From: an uncultured Clostridia bacterium
Lineage (GTDB): Bacteria > Bacillota > Clostridia > Lutisporales > Lutisporaceae
Length of the DNA stretch: 64,000 nucleotides
Assembly (NCBI GenBank): GCA_937930535.1
Contig: CALGKJ010000039.1
Coordinates: 1 to 64,000, forward strand
Reading direction: 5' to 3'
Positions within the stretch are counted from its first letter, which is position 1. Each line of letters opens with the position of its first letter. Shown here piece after piece: positions 36,337 through 43,898 of the stretch. Under the pieces are notes generated by a model. It was given only the letters and a program-made list of their open reading frames with translations. It was not told the origin of the DNA and searched no databases. Both the position numbers and the translations under genes were made by a program.

Positions 36337-36428
36337 GTTTCAATAAGAAACTATAACTCGCATATAATTTATGTCAATTTTAGAAATCCTTCATTATGCT
36401 GATATTGTTGTTTGTTTCATAATGAAAC
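36337..36428 (-). promoter_or_regulatory. dppA promoter with two palindromic operators
   Basis: Minus-strand TTGACA (36372-36377), 16 nt, TATAGT (36350-36355). The palindrome GTTTCAATAAGAAAC (36337-36351) touches the -10 and GTTTCATAATGAAAC (36414-36428) lies upstream of the -35. The shape is typical for a dimeric MarR-type regulator. The remaining 36429-36562 shows no gene. Confidence 0.6.
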
Positions 36429-36562
36429 TATTTATTGTATTTTACTATATGTCATATATATGTGTCAAATTAGTATTTCAATAATATTCACCATATTACA
36501 AGCTTTGCAAAGCTGTTTTTGGAGGAATATTTACAGTTCAAGGTTTGAAGCAGCATAATAAA

Positions 36563-36610
36563 AGTATCCTATAGAATATGCTTTTGATTTTGCATATTCT
36601 ATAGGATACT
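36563..36610. terminator. Perfect 19-bp stem, probable terminator of the GGDEF gene
   Basis: AGTATCCTATAGAATATGC (36563-36581) pairs perfectly with 36592-36610. The loop is T-rich. There is no long T-run, so an operator or other role is possible. Confidence 0.55.
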
Positions 36611-36654
36611 CCTGTTATCGTTGATGTAATCTTAATTCGCATATATATTAGTGT

Positions 36655-37902
36655 TCAAAAGCTATAGGTGTTTCCTGATTCTTTTTTAGCCTCATACATA
36701 GCTGTATCTGCATATTTTATCAGGCTTTCCTTATCTAAAGCATCGTCTGGATATATACCTATACCAACACTGATATGTACATACAAATTTACATTATTAA
36801 AAATTATCGGCTCATTTAGTGTCTCAAACATTCGGTTTATAATTGTCAATATTTCGGATTTGTCTTTAAACATAGGCAGTATAATTATAAATTCATCCCC
36901 TCCAAGGCGTGCCACAGTATCAACGCTCCTGATAACAGCTTTAATCCTGGCTGCTACTGTTTTTAGCACCACATCCCCTGCCTGATGTCCGTATACGTCA
37001 TTAACCTGCTTAAACTTATCAATATCAAACAAAAGCAGTGAAAGCTTATATTGCCCTCTATCCGCCAAGTCCAGTGCTCTAGTCAGTTCCTGCATAAGAA
37101 AAGCTCTGTTTGGAATCCCTGTTAGAGAATCATGGTTTGCAAGATAAATAATTTTTTCTTCTGCAAGCTTTCTTTCTGCAATATCTCTTATTATATGAAT
37201 CCTTACCTTTTCACTGCCGATTATGGTTCCCTTAGCACTTACTTCCACAGCAAAATCCGTACCATCCTTTCTGACATGTACGCTCTCGAATACAGTTCCA
37301 CCCTCATCTGCTTGCAGCATTTGGTGCTCAAAGTAAGGCTTCATCGAAAAATGTCTTATATCATGAATATTTAATCGTAATAGTTCTTCATAGGTATATC
37401 CATATAGCTTACATGCCGAGTCATTGGCATCTATAACCATGCCATCATCTCTGACATATAATACTGCATCTTGTGCACACTCAAAGAGAAGCTTATGCTT
37501 TTTCATTATCTCCTCTGTTTTTTTCAGCTCAGTAATCTCCATAAACAGTGTAATAAATTTTCCTTTTTGGGGGGTAAAAACACTTACCCTAAAATATTTA
37601 TCAAGCAGTTCAAAGTAGTTCTCAAAATATACTGGTTCACCTGTCAAAGCAACCCTTCCATAAATCTCTATCCATGAAGATGTAATGTTTGGATAAATAT
37701 CCTTTACTGTCTTGCCTAATATTTCATCTCTGTTAAGACCGGTGATTTCCTCAAAAGCACAGTTTACTTCGAGAAATCTGAAGTTTGATGGAATTCCATC
37801 ATCATCACAAATTATTTCATGTATAGCATAACCTTCACACATAGCATTAATAACATTACGCAAGCTTTCTTCACATCTTGGACACATTAATTCTTTGAAC
37901 AT
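36655..37902 (-). CDS. PAS-PAS-GGDEF diguanylate cyclase
   Basis: 415 residues from ATG 37902 (GGGGGT upstream, better than the longer in-frame ATG). The N-terminal segment contains MCPRCEESL, a possible metal site. PAS 1 covers about 20-115 (VNCAFEEITGLNRDEILGKTV), PAS 2 about 125-240 (VIDANDSACKLYGYTYEELL) and GGDEF about 250-413 with HDSLTGIPNRAFL and active site RLGGDEFIIIL. An inhibitory-site-like RSVD stretch precedes GGDEF (RxxD four to five residues upstream). It makes c-di-GMP. No transmembrane region, so it is a soluble sensor. Confidence 0.92.
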   Translation of the reverse strand: MFKELMCPRCEESLRNVINAMCEGYAIHEIICDDDGIPSNFRFLEVNCAFEEITGLNRDEILGKTVKDIYPNITSSWIEIYGRVALTGEPVYFENYFELLDKYFRVSVFTPQKGKFITLFMEITELKKTEEIMKKHKLLFECAQDAVLYVRDDGMVIDANDSACKLYGYTYEELLRLNIHDIRHFSMKPYFEHQMLQADEGGTVFESVHVRKDGTDFAVEVSAKGTIIGSEKVRIHIIRDIAERKLAEEKIIYLANHDSLTGIPNRAFLMQELTRALDLADRGQYKLSLLLFDIDKFKQVNDVYGHQAGDVVLKTVAARIKAVIRSVDTVARLGGDEFIIILPMFKDKSEILTIINRMFETLNEPIIFNNVNLYVHISVGIGIYPDDALDKESLIKYADTAMYEAKKESGNTYSF

Positions 37903-38120
37903 GCAATGACCCCCTATATAAATACCATACTCCAACAACCTTCTTATGCTTCTTTTTAATATGCTTGAATTCTACATTTTGTATTAATCACCATCTTAAA
38001 CTCAATTTTCGGAATTATAAAATCCTATATATTAAAGACAGGTGTTACAAGAAATGTGGGCTTTAGGAGCATCAGAAATACTTGTGGTATAGGGTTTTAG
38101 CTTAAAACTTAAATTATTCC

Positions 38121-38153
38121 AAGCTAAAAACCTAGAAGGGAAGCAATAACTAG
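38121..38153. repeat. Short dispersed repeat E, copy 1
   Basis: AAGCTAAAAACCT..AAGGGAAGCAATAAC.AG occurs here and at 62481-62513 with one gap and few changes. The function is unknown. The 37939-38250 gap has no other recognisable content apart from promoter-like AT stretches. Confidence 0.45.
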
Positions 38154-38250
38154 CTTATGAATAAGTTAAGATTTATGGTTGATTCCCTATATTATAATTA
38201 TACCACAAGTTACAGAATGCTTCATTATTTTACAAATTGTTTTGTTTATT

Positions 38251-38321
38251 ATAGATAACCAACTCTAAGACTCACAATACTTTTCGTTAAGAGTTGCTAA
38301 TCTCTTTGTGAGAAAAAACTG
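38251..38321. repeat. Dispersed hairpin repeat F, copy 1 (inverted)
   Basis: Reverse complement of the element at 43746-43818. The core CAACTCTTAACGAAAAGTAT and AGAGTTGGTTA is shared with 57684-57770. It is located just beyond the permease terminator. Confidence 0.75.
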
Positions 38322-38357
38322 CCTCCAAACAGAAGTTTATTTCTGCTTAGAGGCAGT
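38312..38357 (-). terminator. Terminator of the xdh/permease operon
   Basis: Minus-strand stem ACTGCCTC/GAGGCAGT with a long partly paired loop (AGCAGAAAT..TTCTG), followed by TTTTTT. Confidence 0.8.
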
Positions 38358-38378
38358 CTTAATATTAATTATTTATGC

Positions 38379-39632
38379 TTATATATCCTGAGGCAAAATC
38401 TTATTAAGTATAATACCTATTATGGCTCCTAGTGCCATACCTGAAAACTTCATTGAACCGAATACAAATACCGGCTGTCCCCAGAAGTCGAATACTCCTC
38501 CGCCTATGCCTAGTACAAGTATAACCGCTCCTATTATAAGGTTTCTTGACAGGTTGAAGTCTACCTTGTTTTCAACTACAGTACGAACACCTATGCTTGC
38601 TATCATACCAAACAGTATAATAGAAATGCCGCCTATAACAGGACCTGGTACCGCTCTTATAATTTCTCCGAACTTTGGACTCATGGAAAGTACTACTGCA
38701 AATATACCTGCTATTCTCATTACCCAAGGATCAAATACTTTAGTAAGTGCCAAAACTCCTGTATTTTCGGAGTATGTAGTATTAGCAGGACCACCTAAAA
38801 ATGCCGCAAAGGCAGTTGCTACACCATCTCCTAAAAGTGTTCTGTGCAAGCCCGGATCTTTTACGAAGTTGTCTCCAGTTGTTGAGCCAACCGCCAGTAC
38901 GTCTCCTATATGCTCAACCATTGTTACTATAGCAATGGGGGCAACTAAGAGGATTGCATCCAGACTGAACTTAGGAAAGGTAAAAGCAGGCAGTCCAAAC
39001 AAATCAGCATTAGCTACTCCGCTAAAGTCTAATACATTAGGAGCGAAGCCAGTTACCTTGAAAATAACGGCACATGCATACCCAACTAAAAGTCCTGTTA
39101 GTATTGGTAATACTCTAAAGAAGCCTTTACCAAATATACTTACAAGCATAACTGTCAATACGCATATTCCTGCCAGCAGCCAGTTTTCGCTTGCGCTGCG
39201 TATGGCTACAGGTGCCAGATTAAGACCAATAACCATAATGATTGGACCTGTAACTATAGGAGGGAATACTGAACGTACTTTGTCTACTCCTACAAAATAT
39301 ACTAAAGCCGATAAAGCGATATATGACAAACCAGCAACCACTATGCCTCCTAGTGCATATTCCAAGCCATATAGTTCTCCTACTGCTCCTATTATGGGAA
39401 TATATGCAAAGGAAGAGCCCAAAAACACGGGAACCTTAAATTTTGTTATAAAGTGGAAAATCCATGTTCCAATACCAGCGGTAAATAATGCTACAGATAT
39501 ATCCAGTCCCGTCAGTATAGGAACCAATACAGTTGCTCCGAACATGGTAAAAGTATGCTGCATGCCTAGTATGATTAGTTTGTATAGAGGGAGTTCGCCG
39601 GATCTTATACCCTTTGGTTTGCTTGTGCTCAT
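38379..39632 (-). CDS. uraA: NCS2 uracil/xanthine permease, UraA-type
   Basis: 417 residues from ATG 39632 (GGAGGT). About 12-14 membrane helices. Family motifs include LILGMQHTFTMFGATVLVPILTGLD split over helix 1, GSSFAYIP and TYSENTGVLALTKV. The last resembles the UraA substrate site (GENIGVMAITRV) more than the QNxGxxxxT motif of xanthine/urate carriers, so the substrate may be uracil. Its place as last gene of the xanthine dehydrogenase operon instead suggests a purine. The conflict cannot be solved from sequence. Confidence 0.88.
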   Translation of the reverse strand: MSTSKPKGIRSGELPLYKLIILGMQHTFTMFGATVLVPILTGLDISVALFTAGIGTWIFHFITKFKVPVFLGSSFAYIPIIGAVGELYGLEYALGGIVVAGLSYIALSALVYFVGVDKVRSVFPPIVTGPIIMVIGLNLAPVAIRSASENWLLAGICVLTVMLVSIFGKGFFRVLPILTGLLVGYACAVIFKVTGFAPNVLDFSGVANADLFGLPAFTFPKFSLDAILLVAPIAIVTMVEHIGDVLAVGSTTGDNFVKDPGLHRTLLGDGVATAFAAFLGGPANTTYSENTGVLALTKVFDPWVMRIAGIFAVVLSMSPKFGEIIRAVPGPVIGGISIILFGMIASIGVRTVVENKVDFNLSRNLIIGAVILVLGIGGGVFDFWGQPVFVFGSMKFSGMALGAIIGIILNKILPQDI

Positions 39633-39702
39633 CAATGTACCTCCATATCTTTATTTGAATTTTATTATCACTTTCCTTTTATCATTAGTTTCTGCACTAT
39701 CT

Positions 39703-42021
39703 TTATATTTGGCTTTTCTTATTTTTTATTGCTTCAAGTACCTTTTCTGCTGTTATTGGAAGTGTATTTATTCTTACGCCTAAGGCATTGTATATGGCAT
39801 TGGCTATGGCCGGCGCAGTGGGAACCATGGCAGGCTCGCCAACTCCTCTTGCTCCGAAGGGACCTGTTTCCTCTGGAACCTCTATAACCTTTATTACCAT
39901 TTCGGGAACATCCGAAACCGCAGGGATTTTGTAATCAACAAAGTTTGGATTCACCACTCTGCCTTTATCCATTATTAAGTGTTCCAATAGTGCAGAGCCC
40001 AAACCTTGGACTATTCCGCCCTCTATCTGTCCAATAGTAAGCTGAGGATTTATGGCCTTTCCTACATCATACGCAGCCGCTACCTTTAATACCTTTATGT
40101 CACCTGTTTCGGTATCGATCTCAATCTCAACGCCTTGACAGCCAAAGGTCCAGAAGGCTACAGGCTTTTCACCCTGTCCTGTCTCTTTATCAGTGTTTCG
40201 TACATTTGGCGGTATAAAGGAGCCTCTGCCGATAATAGGTCCATGAACTCCTGAGCCGTCAGGCATTGTTAGTCCCAGAGCCAGAGAAGCTATTGACAGC
40301 TTGCGATCCTTGTATATTTTGGAGCATACATGACCATCCTTAAGCTCTACGTCTTCCTGAGGCAGTCCCAAGCCTACAGCTCCCAGCTTAAGCATTTGTG
40401 CCTTGGCATCCTCCGCAGCATTTAATACTGCATTTCCTGTACAATAAGTTATACGGCTTGCTACTGTCTGCCATTCATAGGGTGTATTATCAGTATCTCC
40501 AGCTATTACACTAATATTCTCAACTGGTATTGTTAGTACCTCTGCTGCAATTTGAGCTAATGCTGTATATGCACCTTGACCAAGGTCAATTGCAGTAGTT
40601 GCAAGGTTTGCTGTACCATCCTCATTTATTTTTATAATTGCTGAGGATGCAACGTTATTTGGCTGGGATGGTGCTTTGTACATACATGCCAAGCCTTTGC
40701 CTCTTACTTTTTTAGGGTCGCTGCTTGAAGCAGGCACATTCCACTGGATATCCTTTTCAACTGCTTCTATGCATTTAACAAGACCGACATTATATATTTC
40801 CTGTCCTGTTACTGTATGTCCGCCGTCCTTTAATGCGTTTATTTTTCTAAATTCAACAGGGTCTATTTTCAGAGCCTCGGCTATCATATCAAGGTTTTGC
40901 TCTATTGCAAAATGGATCTCAGACATACCAAAGCCTCTATATGGCCCGCCTACTGGATGATTGGTATAAACGCATACGGAATCAGCCTTTACATTGGGTA
41001 CATCATATGGACCTGTTGAAGAGTAGCCTCCTGCTCTGGCAATATTTACACCATATTCAGTGTATGCTCCTCCGTCCCAGTAGAATGTATTTTCTACTGC
41101 AACAATTTTGCCGTCCTTTTTGACACCAGCCTTGATCTTCATGTAACAGCCCTGTCTTACGAAGCTGCACACCATATCTTCTTCTCTTGTAAAGGTCAGC
41201 TTTACTGGTCTTCCCATAAGCTTCTGAGCTAGCGGTATAGTTATGCCCTCAAGGGTAGTGCCTGCTTTACCTCCAAATCCACCTCCTACAGTAGCTGCTA
41301 TAACTCTTATTTTATTAAGCGGTAACTTGAACGCTACCGATAGTGCTTTTCTTACTGCATATGGCGACTGACAAGAGGACCATACTGTTGTTTTTCCTCC
41401 CGGTTCAACTAACGCAATAGCACTGTGATTTTCTATTGGTGCGTGCTGTATATGGGGTACATAAAACTCGTTTTCCATTATATAATCTGCTTCTGCAAAG
41501 CCTTTTTCCACATCGCCCTTACGTATCTTGTAGTGATTGCTTATGTTGGTGCCTGGTTTGGGGAAAAATATTGAACCATAGTTGTACTTTTCTAAGTCTT
41601 CATGTATTAACGGTGCATCTTCTTTTATGCCGTCCAAAACATGAAATACTCCGGGCAGCTCTTCATATTCAACCTCAATAAGCTCTACAGCGGCTTCTGC
41701 AATTTCAGGAGTAACGGCTGCAACGGCTGCAACCGGCTCACCTACAAAGCGAACCTTGTCTACAGCTAAAAATGTCTTGTCTTCTAGGTATAAGCCTACT
41801 CTATTGGGTACATCCTTGCCGGTTATGATTGCTTTTACTCCTTCCAGCTTCTCTGCCTTGGAAGTATCTATACTTAGTATCCTTGCATGAGCGTATGGGC
41901 TTTTCTTTATTTTTGCATGAAGCATACCGGCAAATTTAAAGTCATCAGTATATTTTGCATAGCCTGTAACCTTTTCTATACCGTCAACTCTTTTAATATC
42001 CTTACCAATATAGTTGTGCAT
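39703..42021 (-). CDS. xdhA: Xanthine dehydrogenase molybdenum-binding subunit
   Basis: 772 residues of the aldehyde oxidase/xanthine dehydrogenase large-subunit family. The N-terminal a/b hammerhead includes KYTDDFKFAGMLHAKI and FVGEPVAAVAA. Molybdopterin-binding stretches include GGGFGGKAG (near 245), PYRGFGMSE (near 365), DLGQGAYTALAQIAAE and the C-terminal GPFGARGVGEPAMVPTAPAI with the conserved catalytic Glu. With the 2Fe-2S and FAD subunits it hydroxylates purines, and the nearby YqeB suggests a selenium-dependent form. The ATG follows AAGGAGGTGG. Confidence 0.95.
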   Translation of the reverse strand: MHNYIGKDIKRVDGIEKVTGYAKYTDDFKFAGMLHAKIKKSPYAHARILSIDTSKAEKLEGVKAIITGKDVPNRVGLYLEDKTFLAVDKVRFVGEPVAAVAAVTPEIAEAAVELIEVEYEELPGVFHVLDGIKEDAPLIHEDLEKYNYGSIFFPKPGTNISNHYKIRKGDVEKGFAEADYIMENEFYVPHIQHAPIENHSAIALVEPGGKTTVWSSCQSPYAVRKALSVAFKLPLNKIRVIAATVGGGFGGKAGTTLEGITIPLAQKLMGRPVKLTFTREEDMVCSFVRQGCYMKIKAGVKKDGKIVAVENTFYWDGGAYTEYGVNIARAGGYSSTGPYDVPNVKADSVCVYTNHPVGGPYRGFGMSEIHFAIEQNLDMIAEALKIDPVEFRKINALKDGGHTVTGQEIYNVGLVKCIEAVEKDIQWNVPASSSDPKKVRGKGLACMYKAPSQPNNVASSAIIKINEDGTANLATTAIDLGQGAYTALAQIAAEVLTIPVENISVIAGDTDNTPYEWQTVASRITYCTGNAVLNAAEDAKAQMLKLGAVGLGLPQEDVELKDGHVCSKIYKDRKLSIASLALGLTMPDGSGVHGPIIGRGSFIPPNVRNTDKETGQGEKPVAFWTFGCQGVEIEIDTETGDIKVLKVAAAYDVGKAINPQLTIGQIEGGIVQGLGSALLEHLIMDKGRVVNPNFVDYKIPAVSDVPEMVIKVIEVPEETGPFGARGVGEPAMVPTAPAIANAIYNALGVRINTLPITAEKVLEAIKNKKSQI

Positions 42022-42035
42022 TTATTCCCACCTCC

Positions 42036-42503
42036 TTATTTTGTATTTTCCGCCGCTTCTTTAACCGCATCTACTATAGCTTTATAGCCTGTGCATCTGC
42101 ATAAATTGCCGCTTATTGCCTCTTTTATTTCTGCTTCTGTAGGGTTTGGATTTCTCATAAGCAGTGCTTTTGCAGACATCAGCATCCCTGGTGTACAGTA
42201 TCCGCACTGCAATGCTGCGTTATTGATAAATGCTTGCTGCAATTCGTCAAGGACTCCATTTTTCGCCAGACCCTCTACAGTTAGTATTTCCTTGCCGTCT
42301 GCTTCTACTGCCAGCATCATGCAGGAGTTTATAGCCTTATTATCTATTATTATGGTACAAGAGCCGCATTCACCTGCGCCGCAGCCTTCCTTTGTACCTG
42401 TCAGATTCAAGTCCTCTCTAATAAGATTGAGAAGTGTCTTATTAGCTTCTACTTCTACAGTGTATTTTTCTCCATTTACCGAAAAAGATATCTTATGACT
42501 CAT
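42036..42503 (-). CDS. Xanthine dehydrogenase 2Fe-2S subunit
   Basis: 155 residues. Plant-type ferredoxin cluster in the N-terminal half (GCGAGECGSCTIIIDNKAINSC) and a second cluster domain (QCGYCTPGMLMSAKALL, GNLCRCTGYKAIVDAV). It transfers electrons from the molybdenum site to FAD. It is 14 nt upstream of the Mo subunit, with GGAGGG before its ATG. Confidence 0.96.
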   Translation of the reverse strand: MSHKISFSVNGEKYTVEVEANKTLLNLIREDLNLTGTKEGCGAGECGSCTIIIDNKAINSCMMLAVEADGKEILTVEGLAKNGVLDELQQAFINNAALQCGYCTPGMLMSAKALLMRNPNPTEAEIKEAISGNLCRCTGYKAIVDAVKEAAENTK

Positions 42504-42539
42504 TAATTACCCTCCAATCAATGTTATCTATTGGGCTTA

Positions 42540-43394
42540 CTATTGCTTTGCTTCCTCCCACACCTTGAGAACAGCTCTTTTTAAGGATACCTTAATCATT
42601 TCTATTCTGTATTCACGGCTTCCTCTAACATCAGTTATGGGCATTACTTCCTTAGCGGCTGCTTCAAGTACAGGTTCAAGCTCTGCTTCAGAAATGTTGT
42701 TAAGAGCATTTAGCACTTTTTCAGTGGAGATTCCTCTTAGGGGCTTTGGTGCTACGGCTGCAAAGCATACCTTCCACGTATTGTTATGGTAGGCTACCGC
42801 AGTACCTACAGTAGCAAGGTCTACGTCCTTTCGCCTTGATTGCTTGTAGTATGTGCCCAAAATCCTTTCTTCTGTCTTTGGCAGTATTATTCCTGTTACC
42901 AATTCACCTTTATTAAGCACAGTTTTTCTCACACCTAATATAAAGTCTTCAACAGGTATGCTCCTATATCCATCTGGTCCAAATATTTTAACCTTTGCTC
43001 CCAGTACATGCAGAGCAGGGATGGTGTCTCCTAAAGGAGATGCATTACATAGATTACCTGCCAGTGTAGCTCTGTTTCTTAACTGATGAGAAGCTACTGT
43101 ATGTGCACTCTCAGCTAATACGTAGTATTTATTAACTATTTCCGTGCTGTCAACCAACTGATTCATGGTAACTGCCGCACCTATAAACAATCCTTCGCCC
43201 TCTAAATATTTGATATCATGCATACTCGGTATCGCTTTAATATCAACTAGGTATTCAGGCTTCAAAAGGTTTTCTCTCATCCTTACCAGCAGATCTGTTC
43301 CACCATTGAAAATTTTAGCTTTTTCTTCATACTTCACCAGTAATTCACTAGCTTCTTCAACAGTATTTGGTTTTAAGTATTCGAACTTCGTCAA
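42540..43394 (-). CDS. Xanthine dehydrogenase FAD-binding subunit
   Basis: 284 residues. FAD-binding motifs KIFNGGTDLLVRMR (near 31), GLFIGAAVTMNQL and RNRATLAGNLCNASPLGDTIPAL, then a CO-dehydrogenase flavoprotein C-terminal domain. The start is TTG at 43394 behind GGGGGTG. It is the first gene of the FAD, 2Fe-2S, Mo, permease operon. Confidence 0.95.
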   Translation of the reverse strand: MTKFEYLKPNTVEEASELLVKYEEKAKIFNGGTDLLVRMRENLLKPEYLVDIKAIPSMHDIKYLEGEGLFIGAAVTMNQLVDSTEIVNKYYVLAESAHTVASHQLRNRATLAGNLCNASPLGDTIPALHVLGAKVKIFGPDGYRSIPVEDFILGVRKTVLNKGELVTGIILPKTEERILGTYYKQSRRKDVDLATVGTAVAYHNNTWKVCFAAVAPKPLRGISTEKVLNALNNISEAELEPVLEAAAKEVMPITDVRGSREYRIEMIKVSLKRAVLKVWEEAKQ

Positions 43395-43501
43395 ATAAAT
43401 ACACCCCCATCTTATTTACCAATTACGCAAATTTTATATATATTGCTGCCACTGATAGCAGCAGGCTTGTATTAAAAACTTCATGCTATATAGAGACTTT
43501 T

Positions 43502-43522
43502 AGTTGAAAGTATTTTTCAACT
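43502..43522. promoter_or_regulatory. Palindrome in the xdh operon leader
   Basis: AGTTGAAA/TTTCAACT around a 5-nt spacer, about 20 nt downstream of the -10. It is a candidate operator (for example for PucR) or leader hairpin. Confidence 0.4.
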
Positions 43523-43541
43523 TTAAAGTGTCTTAGCTACA

Positions 43542-43570
43542 ATTATACAGCAATATTAAAAGTTTTTAAA
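43542..43570 (-). promoter_or_regulatory. Candidate xdh operon promoter
   Basis: Minus-strand TTTAAA (43565-43570), 17 nt, TATAAT (43542-43547). The -35 is weak, compatible with an activator-dependent promoter. Confidence 0.45.
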
Positions 43571-43745
43571 TATTAAAAAAACTTTAATAAATGTGTGAAG
43601 ATTCTTTTATAAATAGAAGAGCTTTCATGAATATTTATTTGCGTTTTGTATGTTGTAGTTTTTCTATAGACATTCTTCGTTCCCTTTGTAAACAATATAT
43701 AAAAAAAAATAACTTATAGAGAAACAACTACAAAATTGAATTTTT

Positions 43746-43818
43746 CCAGTTGTTTCTCACAAAGAGATTAGCAACTCTTAACGAAAAGTATTTTAAGTTT
43801 TAGAGTTGGTTATCTATA
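43746..43818. repeat. Dispersed hairpin repeat F, copy 2
   Basis: CCAGTTGTTTCTCACAAAG through AGAGTTGGTTATCTATA. It is nearly identical to the reverse complement of 38251-38321. The arms CAACTCT/AGAGTTG bracket a 23-nt conserved loop. Copies 1 and 2 bracket the xdh operon in inverted orientation. Confidence 0.8.
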
Positions 43819-43854
43819 CATTACAATTATATTATATATACAAGTTTTTTAAAA

Positions 43855-43884
43855 CCAAAAGCCCCCAAGTGTGGGGGCTTTTGG
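43855..43884. terminator. Terminator of the M6 protease gene
   Basis: Stem CCAAAAGCCCCC/GGGGGCTTTTGG with a 6-nt loop, suitable for both strands. Confidence 0.88.
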
Positions 43885-43898
43885 ATATAGGTATTTTT

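Noticed and set aside
38422-39783. 453-codon open frame antisense to the permease
   Set aside because: It runs opposite a clear NCS2 permease, has no ribosome site, is low in complexity and reads like a codon-bias shadow.
39703-42021. Assigning the Mo subunit as nicotinate dehydrogenase or purine hydroxylase specifically
   Set aside because: Substrate-specific residues cannot be judged without alignment. Only the family and operon context support xanthine or purine.
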